Assembly (NCBI RefSeq): GCF_003711515.1
Contig: NW_021167080.1
Span: 6,342,346 to 6,406,345 of the forward strand
DNA from: Sodiomyces alkalinus F11
Lineage: Eukaryota > Ascomycota > Sordariomycetes > Glomerellales > Plectosphaerellaceae
Direction: 5' to 3'
Length of the DNA stretch: 64,000 nt
Each line of letters begins with the position of its first letter. The stretch's first letter is position 1. Made by a program: the position numbers and the translations under genes. The notes below the pieces were generated by a model that saw nothing but the letters and a program-made list of their open reading frames with translations, was not told the DNA's origin and ran no database searches. Shown here piece after piece: positions 1 through 10,166 of this stretch.

Positions 1-835
1 CCCCGAACTGGTCCCCCTCGTTTCTCCACCCCCCTTCACGAGAAGCCTGAGGTCCCCACGTCTATGGCTCGAAGTGATCGGATCTGACCGAGATCGGCGT
101 CGGCGTAAGAAATCGTCGGGTGTGGACTGGCCTCTCGTACTCTCGTGATTTCATTCTCTTGGAGGGAGCGGCTGGCTACTCGGCATCCAAACCTGTAATG
201 AGTTGCACATCGTCAGCCACAGTTGTTCGCTCTGGAGGCAGGTCGCCTAACCCCCTACCTCCTCCCACTTCACCTCCCGTCCTCTAGGACCACCGACATC
301 CGGATTCGTACTAGACTTCTGGGCATGGTCTCACCACACCCCCTTCCGTATGAGTTAGCCAGAGCGTGTACGTAGTAAAAACCGAGGTCGACATCCGCAT
401 TACGGGGCAAAGAATTCCACCATGTCGTCTTTATGACGTGACGTAACAAGAAGAGTCCATTAGCTAAAGAGGCTTTCAACAACGACCACACCCCAACCGC
501 ATTTGCATATCCAAAGCCCTTGACCAGGTGGACTGATGGCTTAGGCTTCCCCGTATAGTGACAGCTCTTTGTCGGCTAATGTTTCTGCTCCTTCCCAGGG
601 ACCAATCGTATGTACAGAGCAAACTCGTAAAGGCATAGCCGTGCCTCGCACTACCAGCGTGGCAATTCAACAAGAAACTCCAGGTTCTCAAGACGCCGTA
701 TTCATGCGTGCGCGGGGGGCAAGCGGAACAAGAGAAATTTTGAGTATAAAAAGGAAAAAGGGGGGCAAAAAGAGAGAGAGAAAAAAAAAAGGGACAGTGG
801 AATGCAAGTTATGCCTGCGCCTTCCAGGGAAGGAC
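1..835. other. Intergenic, no gene recognised
   Basis: Only short open frames without recognisable motifs are present on either strand. The last part (about 760-800) is purine-rich with GA and A runs and probably lies in the 3' untranslated region of the leftward membrane-protein gene that ends at 836. A neighbouring gene could begin or end outside the window. Confidence 0.5.
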
Positions 836-3152
836 TTAATGTTCGTATCCGGCACCACGCTGCCAGGGGCTTGGGCTTTTACAATGAATCGAGTCAGTTT
901 TGATGGATAAAACCAAGGAAAATGACCTCGAACTGAACAACTCACCTCGCATTGTTTTGTGATCGATGTCCGGCCGGGCTAGCGTTGTTCTGAGCCCGCA
1001 TGTTGGCAGCTTGATTGGCACCAAACGGGCTGGGCGACCGCAAACTGGGACTATAGGGTCTCCGAGGGCCGTCGGCCGGGAAGAGCGGCACTGACGGATC
1101 CGCGGGCGAGCGACCTGGGCCCCCGCGGTGCATCGACGTCTGTGAATGCGCGGCAGCAGGATGGCCATACATCGGGGCCTGGAGATTGGGGTCTGTCCGG
1201 CGGCGCATCGACTCGGACGAGATGGACTCATTGTCGTCGTCCAGGTCCAGGGTCGACCTGTAGCCGGCCTTATCACCGCGCGCGGTCGCGGCCAGAGCGT
1301 CCAGCTCGGTGGTGGTGTTGAGGTGCGTCTGCGACTTCATAAACGAGACGCGGTCGTCGGCCATGAACTGGTAGCGAGCATCCGGATTCTTGCGCCAGAA
1401 GACGATGGAGCTCGAGACGATGACCATGATGAGAAGGATCAGGGAGAAGGCCGCGTTCACGACGAAGAAGCCGACGCCGACGGCGGCGGCCACAACGCCC
1501 GGGGCGCCGAACACGTTGGTCATGATGAAGAGGAAGATGGAGTTGACGAGGTTCACGGCGCAAATGGCAATGTTGAACGAATTGGTGCTCTTATCCATCC
1601 AGGGCCGGAGCACGCTGGCGCCGATGAGGGCGGCGGCCTCGATGATGATGAAGGCCACGGCCTGGACAACGCCGACGTGCTGGCCAAAGGCGACGAACAT
1701 GGACTTGACCAGCGTGTAGCAGAGCACCGGGACGATGAAGTAGTAGGCCGAGGCGCGGAACTGGACGTACAGGAACCCCCACTTGTTGAGGGTCTGCGGG
1801 TCGGAGAAGAGGATGTAGGCCGGGTTCCGGTGCATGGACACAGAGCGGCGAGCGATGCGGATGACTTTGAAGGAAGCCCAGCCGAGGCTGATCAGCATGC
1901 CGAAGAAGAAGAAGACGGCGAGGACGACCTGGGCGGGCGAGTCGACCTGGGTGAACTCCCAAAGACACAGAATACACATCTGAGGGAAACCGACGAGCGT
2001 GACGCGGAAGAGGATGCCCTTCAGGACGGTGAGCCAGCCGTTGCGGAACTCGAGGAAGCGATCGCTCTTCATCCATTTCTGCCTGACGGACAGCTCGCAA
2101 ATGCCCTTGAAGGCGGCCACGAGGAGGACGGTGACGACGACGAAGATGCAGTAAAAGGTCAGGCCGGTCATGAAGAGGTTCGTGGACTCGATCCTGGCAC
2201 GGAAGGCGACCCGCTGAATGCCGTAGACGATGTAAGAGCCGGAGCTCAGCTGGATGTTGGCACGCTTGGCGATGAGGCCGAGACCGCGTCTCGCAGTCCC
2301 TGCGGCGCCTTCGGCCAAGTCGAGGGATCGCTTCTGCACCTGAACGGAAGCGGTGCGGAGGGTGTCGAAGAGGGTGGCAGGCTCGCCGCCGGTGGCGCGC
2401 TGGTACCAGGTGAAGACGTCCTGCATCCAGCCTACCCGGATAATGCCCATGGACCACATGAAGTTCTGGGTCCAGGCGCGGACGATGGGAGGCATGCGGA
2501 TGCCGGTAAGACCGATGATGGCCTGGGCCTGGAAGAAACCAAAGAGCGACAGGGTGTTGGCGGCCAGATGGGCGGCGGCATTGGTGTGACCGAGGCCGGA
2601 GACAATGGCGGCAGACATCAGGCCGAGAACGGCGATAATTGCGGTGGCCCACTTGACGCCGAGCAGGTCAACCGTCTTGCCATTGGAGAAGTCAGCTTCG
2701 ACACAGGCGACGCTTTGGCCGGTGTCGCTCATATTGAGGTAGGCGCGGACGGTGGCGTCGAGGTCCGGGATGGTGTAGGCGATTCCGGGAACCTCGGCGG
2801 CGGCGTCGCCAATGTTGACGTTAAATTCAATATCCAGCTTTCCGGCATTCATGGGGCAGAGACCGTGGAGATCGATATCGCAGGGGTTGATGACGGTGCG
2901 GAGGAATTCGTAGCCGTACACCTGAAGGGCAACGTCGAAGACGATGTCTCCTTGGACGGAAGAGATGGCGACGACCTTGATGGTTGCAGAGTTGTTGTTT
3001 GGTGTGAAGACGACGTTGAACAGACTAGCCGAGAAACTCGAACCCTCCTGACACTCGTTGAGGGACATGGACTCGAGCCTCCGCTCCGCCATAACAGGCG
3101 AAAGAACGGAGGCGAAGAGAAGAAGGGGTTGAAAGATTGACCACCTCATCAT
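836..3152 (-). CDS. FLC-type TRP-like membrane protein (flavin carrier family)
   Basis: Exons complement(946..3152, 836..869); 746 aa. Residues 1-22 are a signal peptide (hydrophobic, ending SPVMA). Residues about 23-170 form the cysteine-containing lumenal ML-like domain of TRP-like proteins, with cysteines in NECQEGSS, NPCDIDLHGLCP and SVACVEAD. About 175-620 holds roughly nine hydrophobic helices, and the tail is polar, Pro/Ser/Arg-rich. This is the fungal FLC/Pkd2/TRP family. Yeast Flc1-3 are ER or Golgi membrane proteins tied to FAD transport, calcium homeostasis and cell-wall integrity. The ORF runs to a TGA at 942-944, but that TGA lies inside a donor (AG|GTGAGT at 945). A CTGAC branch point and an AAG acceptor at 870 add a 34-nt exon ending SPWQRGAGYEH, which I remember as the usual family C-terminus. 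Which of the paralogous FLC proteins it matches cannot be told here. Confidence 0.9.
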
Positions 3153-6100
3153 GCCTGTGTGTTGATGGTAATCTTCGGGCGGTTTACGGAGTGGTTCGCA
3201 GTGGACTTGTTGAGTATGTCAATCCACCCACGCAAGGAGGACGACGTCCGAGGCAAATTATCGAGGAGCAGTCTCTTTCAAAGAAGACGGTTGGAGGATA
3301 TTAAACTGACGGCGCTACGAGGTGACGGCGGACAGGATCGAAGAACCGAAGGGACGCGGTCGTCGGGCTGATGGTCGGACGCGGTAAGAGCGGTCTAGGC
3401 CAGGTGAAGAGAAAATAAAGCCAAGGTGGTGGAAGGTAGGAGGTTCGAATCGTCGAGAACAGTAGAAGGGCGGAATGGTATAATCTCGATGCCAGCAATT
3501 CGAATCCTATCCAATAAGCCCCAGTCCGAATGAAAATTCTCTCCGGTTTCGTCGTCGGAATATTGGTTGGATTAACAAATATCCTAGAGGCGAAACGTAA
3601 AAGAGGCCGAAGGAGAAAGCGGGTGAAATCCCGATAAAGAACAGAGAAGAATGAAGACGAAAGGGTGCAGAAAAGAAACGCGAGTTCGGTACGAGACACG
3701 CCCTCGTTTGAGTTGTTTTTCCTCTCGCCTTTCTCTATTCCTACTGCCTTTTCGTCATAAAAAGAAACGAATGGTATGTCGGGAATGTGGTTGACTCGAG
3801 TTTGACGAGAAAATCACCCGTTGGAATGAGGAGGAGGGGTTTTGAGGCGGTGGGTGTCGGCGATGGTGATGATGGTGGAAGTGGACAGGAATCTCAAGAA
3901 AGGGAAGGGGGAAGGGGAGATTACGATACGGGGAAGGAGGCGCAGCATCTCCAGCGTAACACGCCGAGCACATTGTCAGGGGTGACATGGGTCCTTGGCA
4001 GGAAATCTAACGCACCTTCCCGGCTCACTGTTCTACGAGGAGGTACTTGGTACAGTGGTTCTCGTTCCGAAATGCGCATTAAAGGGCGTATATTCGACTT
4101 CGGTAGTTAGAACCTGGCTGACGCGGCTGTCATCGAGTCGAGAACCTCGCCAAGAAATGGGATAGGGAATACATTTTAATCAACAGTTTGATAGCAGGAA
4201 TAAAGGTAGCTCCTAACAGTTCTTTTCTACACTCACACGTACCTTAGGGTAATTACTCCATATCCGCTGGCTGGGTTCCGGCCGATGAGACTCGCTCGCA
4301 AAACAGTCAGGATCGACCCGTCATCTCTGCTCTGAGTCTCCTCTGCTCTGTCAGATGTTTTCCCTTCCTATATCCGTACAAACAAAGTATTGCTCTATTA
4401 CCTTAGTCTCTGCATTCTACCGGCGATGTATATACGGATACGGAGTGAAGTAAAAACACCAAATCTTCTGAACAGACGACCAACTGGTTTGCCTCGTAAT
4501 TCTTCCATGCCGAGTGTTTCGTGGCGTTATACGTTACGCCGGCAGCCCACTTTGGACGCACCTGCTGATGTCATCATCGCCGTACACTCTTCTCCGTTTT
4601 CATGGAGTATCTTCGCGACTGTCAGGGTCGCCCTCATTCCAGTCCCTCCCTGGACTCCTTGTCAGACGTCATTAAGGACCATTCACTAGCTGGGCGATAT
4701 TGTGTCTTGTGCTTGGTCCTTTCGATCTCCGTGGACCGGACAACGTATCCGTGGATTGATCGTGTTCCGTACACGTACTTGGATTTTCCTTGGATTTTAC
4801 AGCCCAAGGACATGACATGGTGGCAGCGAAGCCACACCCCAAACGCGACGCCATGTCATCCCATCCAGGTAGCTCCAATGCTAGGGCTCTACTGTTTGCT
4901 TCATTCATAGCGTTCGGTTCCTTCGTGCTTATATATGCTTACCTTGCCCACCTTGTCTTGGCTCATGCTCACCGCGGGTCAAGTTGGTCAACCGTTCGAA
5001 TGAGGAGCCAATACCACTTCACATCCCAATGCAATGCTAAGAAGGTATGAAGCCGTAGTCACGAGATTGGTGTCAGCAATACGCAGGATTCTTATTCGTA
5101 TACATCTGTCTGTAATTATCCCCCATAATGTCTTCCCCGGTCCGTAAGCATGTACGGGTACGGCGGTAGACACCGCGATGCCGCCCGAGAACCGGAACCG
5201 AGAGCTTAGGTAGTCATGACAGTCATGACGGAGCCGAAGCAAACGACAAGAGTGAGTGCTCGCCTGGTCGGGTAGTGGATTTCTTCACTCCCTTTGCTGA
5301 CCGTGCTCCTCTCCTGACTCGATGGAGTGCTCATTGGTGGTGGACTTCCACCCCCGAGTAGAGCGACGACCTCGCGTGCCCGGGAAGAGCAGTCTCATTT
5401 CGGGCGTACGAAGTATGTAATAACAGATAGTGGGGTGGTGGCCTCCTAGACTGCCTGGCAAGAGGACGGGTGGGAGAGCAGGTGCGGAAGATTGATACCA
5501 AGGACCTCTCACTCACGCTTCTAGAATACAAGCTACAGATTCTTCGCCAGCAGCATAGAATCTCCCTGCCTGCTCCCTGCCTTACTCGTTTTTTTGGTAA
5601 CCACGAATTACGCTCCGTCTTTGTCTGGCATTCTCCCTGCACACACTGCCTAACAGGACAAGGTCGTAACTTCTGGTTTCTAATTAAAACAACTTTATAC
5701 TCGTTTATGCGTGACATGGGATAACAGTGGTGGGTTTCACATGTCTCCTAGTCCTTGATAATACGTATCAGAGATCAGAACCACAAAGTGTAAATTGCCA
5801 GAGTGATCAACAGGATACCTTACACCTTGACACTTGACACGTTGCCTGACTTGGGTATAAGCCATGGAACACGGTGTATTTAAGGTACTCTGTACGACGT
5901 ACTGCCTGTGACTGTGACTGTGACGAGTGCCCGGTTGGAGAAACTTATTATTAACAGTCAGCAACAGCTGTGCAGCTAGCTGTCCACGCGATTTGATTCA
6001 TCCGACATTAACATTATTATTAGCATTGTTAGCTCCCTCTAATTTTGCCGACGCGTTCCCCAACGGAGCATCACCGCCGACCCCCTGACACGCCGAAGGA

Positions 6101-6621
6101 CTTGCCCCCCTTGGATCCCAACGAATCAGGAGCCGAACCCGACCGTTAGGATACCCCTATCGTTATTAAGGCACCTTACTCATCCGTAACATCGTATATT
6201 GTACCCGACCCGTTCAACGCCTTCCTTGCCTTACGCTGTACTTAATTACAACTTCGAGGTACCTCAAGGGGTGGATTTGGGTGAAACGAAACAAAAACAC
6301 ACGCTGTCTTTGACTCGAGCCTCCTTTCTGTAGTCATATCACTCCCATCATTTTGATCCATCTTCTTTCAGCCCTTCTCTTCAATTGTTGCTTTTCCTTG
6401 AACCCATTATACCACTGTGCATTCCTCGCTCCCCGCGCAATCGAGTCCCGAGTTCCGTTTGACCGCCTTTGTTGTGCCACTATAGAACCAGCACCTCCTG
6501 GCCACCCAAAACCAACAAATCCTCCTCTCACTCACCAGGGCCCTCTCTCGACAAGCCGACCCGAACCATCGCATCAAAAGATTTTTATTTTTATTCAAAA
6601 CCCGAAACGTGCGAAGGTAAC
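3153..6621. other. Intergenic, divergent 5' regions
   Basis: A 3.5-kb gene-free stretch between two divergently transcribed genes. The left part is pyrimidine-rich on the minus strand, as expected for the leader of the FLC gene, and the last 250 bases are CT-rich on the plus strand ahead of the 6622 start. A short TGTGAC tandem lies near 5905-5925. Open frames of 60-130 codons here show no domain, codon bias or splice continuity. Confidence 0.6.
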
Positions 6622-8736
6622 ATGTCCGCTGCCACAAAAAAGCCGCCTGCTGCCACCGGCGGCCGAACATCCCTCGAACCTGGCTCCTCACCCAGCCCGA
6701 CGCCATCCCGGCCTCTACACCGTCATTCCGCCTCCGTCTCCAGTCCGGGTGCCCTTGCTCGCTCGAGGTCCCTTCGCACCGGCACACCAGTCTCCGCCCG
6801 TGCCGCCGCCGCCGCCACCGCCGGCCGCAGAGAGTCCATGCTGGGGAGTAACAGCACCTCCTCCTCCCTCCCTTCGCCCGACTTCGACGAAGACACCCGC
6901 GCCGCCCTCGTCGCCCAGCTCGACGACGTCAAGGACCGCCTATCCAAGGCCGAGCTTGCCTCGGAACAATACCGCCGGCAGGCCGAGGTGCTGCAGTCCC
7001 GCTTCGACGATGCCAGGGAGGAGTCGGCCAAGCTGGAAGAGAAGGTCCACGAACACGAGGAGCTGATCGAGACGCTGCGCAACGAGAAGAGAGAGATTTC
7101 CCGCCAGGTGCGCGAGATGGAGGCCATCTACGAGGCCGAGCGCAGCGCCATGACCCGCGAGAAGGAGGATATGGCCAACCGTGAGGAGGAGATGCAGATG
7201 GTTATCCAACGACTCAAGGATAGTCTCGCCCAGAAGGCCAACAGTGACGAAGAGGGCAGGCCCTCCAGGCAGAGTGCGTGTTTGTTCCCTTCTCTAAAAC
7301 TCCATCCTCTTTCTTTATTGGTTTATTCTCTTTTTTTGTTCTTCATTCGTTTCCCTCTTGATTCATTTTCAACCTTGCCATATAAAGTACTAACATTTCG
7401 GCCCCACGATTTAGCACAATCGCCCTCCGTCGATGGAGGTTTCGCCCCGCCCTCCTCCCTCCACCGCAGCGATTCCCGCAGCAGCTCTAAACTCGTCCTG
7501 CAAAAAGACAAGCTCATCGAATCCCTTCGACTGGAGCTGGCCGAGGCTCAGATTAAGCTCGTCGAGGCGCAGAATTCGGGCGGCGGCCGTGTCCACGAGG
7601 TCGAGAAGCAGCTGATGGAGGCTCGCATGGCCAATGCCCGCCTCATGGAGGACAACGAGAGCTACCAGCTTCTCCTGCAAGAGAAGACCCTCAACGGCGA
7701 TTTCTCCAAGAACGATTTCAGCTACATGGGGAGCGCCGCCGCGAACCAGGATGCCCTGAACGCCCTCGAAGGCCGCCAGGGCGGCACCAGCCTCGCCGAC
7801 GAGCTGTCCGACTCGGAAGCGGCCGACAACACCAACAACGAGGAGTACCGCCGCCTCGAGACCGAGCTCAAAACCGCCAAGGACCAGAACAAGGCCCTGA
7901 CCCTCTACATCAACAAGATCATCGAGCGCCTGCTCCAGCATCAGGACTTTGAGCACATCCTGGACCAGACCGCCGACGTGAAGCCCGCCGCGCCGGCGAA
8001 CACGAATAAGGACCTCCCGCCTCCGCCGTCGGAAAAGCCCTCGGCCGCCGGCCCTTCCGTCCTGCAACGTGTCAAGTCCATTGCTATCGGCACCGGAAAG
8101 CCACGCCCGAGACCCATGTCCATCAATCCCACCGCCGCCGCCCCATCCTCTTCCGCCCACGAGGATCCCGACACAGCCCCACGCATCCCCATCGGCAACC
8201 TGACCCGCAACACCAGCACCCGCCGCGCCAGCCGGCCGATGAGCGAACAGTTCGGCCCCGTAGCCGCCAGCCTCGTGAACCAGATGTACCGAGGCCCGCT
8301 CGAGAGCCCCACGTCCCCAACCCTCGGGACCCCACGCCACTCGCAGACCTTCTTCATGGGCGCCAGCGCCAGCGCCAACCCCCGCCAATCGATCGGCAGC
8401 ACGGTGGGAACCCCGCACCACCACCAGTCCACCGGGAACTACCCCGGCATGCGGAGCGAAACGAGCAGCACCAGCGGCGACTCGGCCTCCGTCGTCGGCG
8501 CGGGGGATGCATCCACCCCCCCTCCCCAGGTCAGCCCGCCGCGGAGCCACCACGATAAGCAGACGACGTTGGCCGGTAACAAGCCGCGTCCGCTGCGCCT
8601 GGTGCAGGAGGCCGAGACGAAGACCGAGCCGGCGAACAAGCGGTCCAGCTGGATGGGCTGGGCCAGCGGATGGGCCGCACAAAAGAAGGAACCCGAAGCT
8701 GGGACCTCGGGTGTGGGTCAAGCTTTGCCGGAGTAG
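6622..8736 (+). CDS. Coiled-coil M-protein-repeat-like protein
   Basis: Exons 6622..7273 and 7415..8736; 657 aa. The start is the first ATG in frame (context AACATGTCC). Residues 1-90 are a low-complexity Ser/Pro/Ala/Arg region. About 90-215 and again about 235-420 are long heptad-like coiled coils rich in E, K, R, Q and L (for example RNEKREISRQVREMEAIYEA). The C-terminal third is disordered and Ser/Pro-rich, ending in a short conserved-looking block PRPLRLVQEAE followed by WMGWASGWAA. Fungal genomes often label this type 'M protein repeat protein'; its function is not established. The 141-nt intron has donor GTGCGT, an exact TACTAAC branch site at 7388 and a TTAG acceptor. It is a multiple of three without stops, so an unspliced message would stay open. 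The tryptophan-rich end may be a membrane or protein docking motif (inference). Confidence 0.75.
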   Translation: MSAATKKPPAATGGRTSLEPGSSPSPTPSRPLHRHSASVSSPGALARSRSLRTGTPVSARAAAAATAGRRESMLGSNSTSSSLPSPDFDEDTRAALVAQLDDVKDRLSKAELASEQYRRQAEVLQSRFDDAREESAKLEEKVHEHEELIETLRNEKREISRQVREMEAIYEAERSAMTREKEDMANREEEMQMVIQRLKDSLAQKANSDEEGRPSRQSACLFPSLKLHPLSLLVYSLFLFFIRFPLDSFSTLPYKVLTFRPHDLAQSPSVDGGFAPPSSLHRSDSRSSSKLVLQKDKLIESLRLELAEAQIKLVEAQNSGGGRVHEVEKQLMEARMANARLMEDNESYQLLLQEKTLNGDFSKNDFSYMGSAAANQDALNALEGRQGGTSLADELSDSEAADNTNNEEYRRLETELKTAKDQNKALTLYINKIIERLLQHQDFEHILDQTADVKPAAPANTNKDLPPPPSEKPSAAGPSVLQRVKSIAIGTGKPRPRPMSINPTAAAPSSSAHEDPDTAPRIPIGNLTRNTSTRRASRPMSEQFGPVAASLVNQMYRGPLESPTSPTLGTPRHSQTFFMGASASANPRQSIGSTVGTPHHHQSTGNYPGMRSETSSTSGDSASVVGAGDASTPPPQVSPPRSHHDKQTTLAGNKPRPLRLVQEAETKTEPANKRSSWMGWASGWAAQKKEPEAGTSGVGQALPE

Positions 8737-10166
8737 CTGTTGAGAAGTGGTGATGGCACTCATATTCTCCCTCCGCCTTTGGCTTGTTCTTTTTCTCATA
8801 TATACCCCCCCATTGCATCGAAGCCTTGTGTTTTCTTTACCCGTTTGTTCTCACGCATTTTTGGGAGGCATTGGGGGAGCAGGGAGTACGTGAAATCAAG
8901 CTGGCGCAATCGGGAGGGGAGGGGACGGGAAAGAAACTTGTCATATGCGCCCGGTCGCGCGGTTTGGTGGGCTTGGATGGACTATTCTTCCAAATCACGG
9001 CTCGTCTTTTCCTCTTCCATGGCCCCCCCGCCCCCCTTTTTTTGTATTTCTATTTTTCTTTCTTTCTTTTTCTCCTTCGGAAGTGGATGAGCAAGAGATA
9101 ATGCCGGGAAATTGTTGCAACCCTCTGTATCAAAGCCTGTCTTCAAAGTCTTCCGTTGTCTTCTCTCCTATTATGTAGACTCACGAGCATTCGGGGCTTC
9201 TTTATTTTTTGTTCTGGGCTTTTCTTTTTGGTCGATACGCAGTTGGATGATTAATGGTGTCACGCTGTTCTGAGGTGCGTCTTCCCGGCCGCCTCTAATA
9301 TGATCAAGAGTACCATAGAATGCACATGAGGCACGTCCTGAGCTTTGCGTCTTCTCTTCGGGTCTGAGTATTGCACTTCGTAGTTGTCTAGCTAAGGCTA
9401 TATATATAGCCTTGTTCCTGTGGCCGTATTCCCCTGTCCAGTTGACCACTCATCACAGGATGTCAGCAACAGGAGATATTGGAGGATAAATAAATATAAT
9501 ACCCCATTGCGGAGAAATAAAGTATATACAGCATCATTTCCCCCGAGTTGATTCCATATCTCTGATTTCAATATTCGTTGGCAAGCCTTCACGGCCCGCC
9601 CCCCTCTCTCCTCCTCCAAGGGTTTCCTTTTGTTTCTTGACCACCAAGGCCATCTTCTCTGCGTTGTCGTGTCATTAGAGGTCGTTACAATTACACTGTA
9701 GTTGCCACTTTTGTCCATCTAGCAAAGAGCAAAAAAGAGATGAAGTGAGAAAAGCAAAGGGGAAAACGAAAAAAAAAAAAAAAACAAAGGTCGACGGGCC
9801 AGAAGGCGACAAGGCAAACCAGTAGCCATGCCACGAATGAAAACAATGCCACGCTGCCGATTGCTCCCGAGCTTCGCCACTTGAAACATCTGATACGTTG
9901 TGTGGTTCCGAATATTGCCCCTCCTCTTCTCTTCGGGGATTTGAAGCTCGTGGAGCGCCTCATCGTCTGCCCATCCCATACGTGCGCCAAATGCGCCCAA
10001 TGTTGAAAAGTTTTGCCGCAAAACGCCTCGATTGCTCGGGTATGCCGTGTCATACAACGCTCAGTATGCAAGCAATACATAGAAAAATTGAAGTAAAAAA
10101 GAAAGAGACAAAAGAAAAGAACAAAGGAAAATGTTTTCGAGATAGGCTAGCTGCTCAGAGCAACTG
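8737..10166. other. Convergent intergenic region
   Basis: 3' regions of the rightward 6622 gene and leftward VAC7. It holds pyrimidine tracts at about 9019-9075 and a 16-base A run at 9769-9784. No supported gene: the 129-codon minus-strand frame at 9691-10080 is low complexity and has no recognisable domain. Confidence 0.6.

Noticed and set aside
1146..3140. 664-codon plus-strand open frame
   Set aside because: Exact antisense of the FLC gene. Its Gly/Asp/Glu-rich composition is what reverse-complemented GC-rich codons give.
3438..3452. GGTTCGAATCG, resembling a tRNA B box
   Set aside because: No A box at the right distance and no cloverleaf could be drawn.
7411..8799. 462-codon minus-strand open frame
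   Set aside because: Antisense shadow of the coiled-coil gene, Gly/Val/Leu-rich with no domain.
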